NCBI RefSeq assembly: GCF_000684975.1
Contig: NZ_BAXZ01000003.1
Coordinates: 372,001 to 436,000 of the forward strand
Length of the DNA: 64,000 nt
DNA from: Paraburkholderia acidipaludis NBRC 101816
GTDB lineage: Bacteria; Pseudomonadota; Gammaproteobacteria; Burkholderiales; Burkholderiaceae
Direction: 5' to 3'
Shown: positions 63,466 to 64,000 of the stretch, one piece after another
How positions within the stretch are numbered: position 1 is the stretch's first letter
Layout: the number at the start of each line of letters is the position of its first letter
The notes under the pieces: generated by a model
Database searches by the model: none
What the model was told of the DNA's origin: nothing
What the model saw: only the letters and a program-made list of their open reading frames with translations
Translations under genes and position numbers: made by a program

Positions 63466-64000
63466 TCATCCTGCAAGCACGGCCCCGGCCGCGCGATACC
63501 ATGCGGCGAGCCAGGGGGGAAGGTAGAGACCGAGCATGAGCCCGATGGCCAGATGAACGAAAACCGGCAGCAGCGCCGGCCGGTGTTCGAGCCGGCGCGC
63601 CGTGGCGTCGCCGAACACCATGCCTTGCGCGTGCCTGAAAATGACGGCGAACGCGACGACCAGCGCCAGCATCAGAAGCGGCGCGGTCCACGGCAGCGCA
63701 TGCATTGCCGAGGTGAGAATCAGGAATTCGCTCGCGAACACGCCGAACGGCGGCATGCCGAGAATCGCGAGCGTGCCGAGCATCAGGCCCCAGCCCACCA
63801 GGGGGCTCACGCGCACGAGCCCGCGAATGCCGGCGATGGCCTGGGTGCCGGCTTTCTGCGCGGCATGGCCCACGGTGAAGAAAATTGCCGATTTGACGAG
63901 CGCGTGAACCGTCATGTGCAGCAGGCCCGCGAACGTGGCGATGGGGCCGCCCAGCCCGAAAGCGAAGGTCATCATGCCCATGTGCTCGATCGACGAAAAC
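63466..64000 (-). CDS. HyfF/NuoL-like proton-pumping membrane subunit, partial
   Basis: The C-terminal part (at least 177 residues) of an antiporter-like membrane subunit: SSIEHMGMM, then HALVKSAIFFTVGH with the conserved lysine helix, then MPPFGVFASEFLIL, then several hydrophobic helices. Subunits of this family move protons or sodium across the membrane. The 5' part lies beyond the window. It is separated from the large-subunit gene by three bases. Confidence 0.9.
   Translation of the reverse strand, partial: FSSIEHMGMMTFAFGLGGPIATFAGLLHMTVHALVKSAIFFTVGHAAQKAGTQAIAGIRGLVRVSPLVGWGLMLGTLAILGMPPFGVFASEFLILTSAMHALPWTAPLLMLALVVAFAVIFRHAQGMVFGDATARRLEHRPALLPVFVHLAIGLMLGLYLPPWLAAWYRAAGAVLAG

Overview
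The window is GC-rich proteobacterial DNA, most likely from a Burkholderiaceae bacterium (Burkholderia/Paraburkholderia type). Evidence is the codon use, an RcoM-type CO sensor of the kind first described in Burkholderia xenovorans, and a complete Tn4371-type conjugative backbone. It splits into two parts: about 49.6 kb of an integrative and conjugative element (ICE) and about 14.4 kb of chromosome carrying carbon monoxide oxidation genes. No rRNA or tRNA gene and no CRISPR array was seen.

Left ICE arm (1-9254): a co-directional defence-like operon. It has the C-terminus of a DNA methyltransferase (Mod), a type III restriction subunit (Res), a sacsin-like GHKL ATPase with a degenerate HNH-like tail, and an RloC-like AAA_13 ATPase with a zinc-hook CxxC. 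ICE maintenance block (9669-22667): two DUF2958 proteins, DUF932, a long ParB, DUF736, an XRE repressor, DUF2285, an excisionase-like HTH protein, RepA followed by three direct repeats, ParA with a ribbon-helix-helix partner, DUF2840 and a TraF-type signal peptidase. Most of these genes are followed by near-perfect inverted repeats. An AT-richer three-gene cassette of unknown function (13939-15640) interrupts the block.

Transfer block: relaxase (22664-24619), then a metabolic cargo (AraC regulator, aldehyde dehydrogenase, three SDR-type oxidoreductases, TetR regulator; 24656-30469), then LysR (TraR), an EexN-like exclusion lipoprotein, TraG, a ribbon-helix-helix protein and trbBCDEJLFGI plus DUF2274 (30638-43918). 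The right end carries an XRE-HNH fusion gene, a decayed DUF1016 nuclease, a decayed serine resolvase and an AT-richer SIR2/P-loop NTPase gene (47101-49434). A TTTTTCAT sequence at 49575-49582 matches the end repeat known for Tn4371-family ICEs and is my proposed right junction. The integrase and left end lie outside the window.

Chromosomal part (49583-64000): an Rrf2 regulator divergent from an epoxide-hydrolase-like gene, a PEBP gene remnant, and then rcoM divergent from coxM-coxS-coxL-coxG-coxD-coxE-coxF-mocA. CoxL has the form I signature AYRCSFR, so this is a true aerobic CO dehydrogenase. RcoM keeps His74, Cys94 and Met104, the residues reported as haem ligands. Convergent to the cox operon is a hydrogenase-4-like membrane complex (hyfF-hyfG-hyfI order, minus strand, running off the window). 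Its large subunit has lost three of the four nickel-ligand cysteines, so it resembles the energy-converting hydrogenase-related (Ehr) complexes rather than a hydrogenase.
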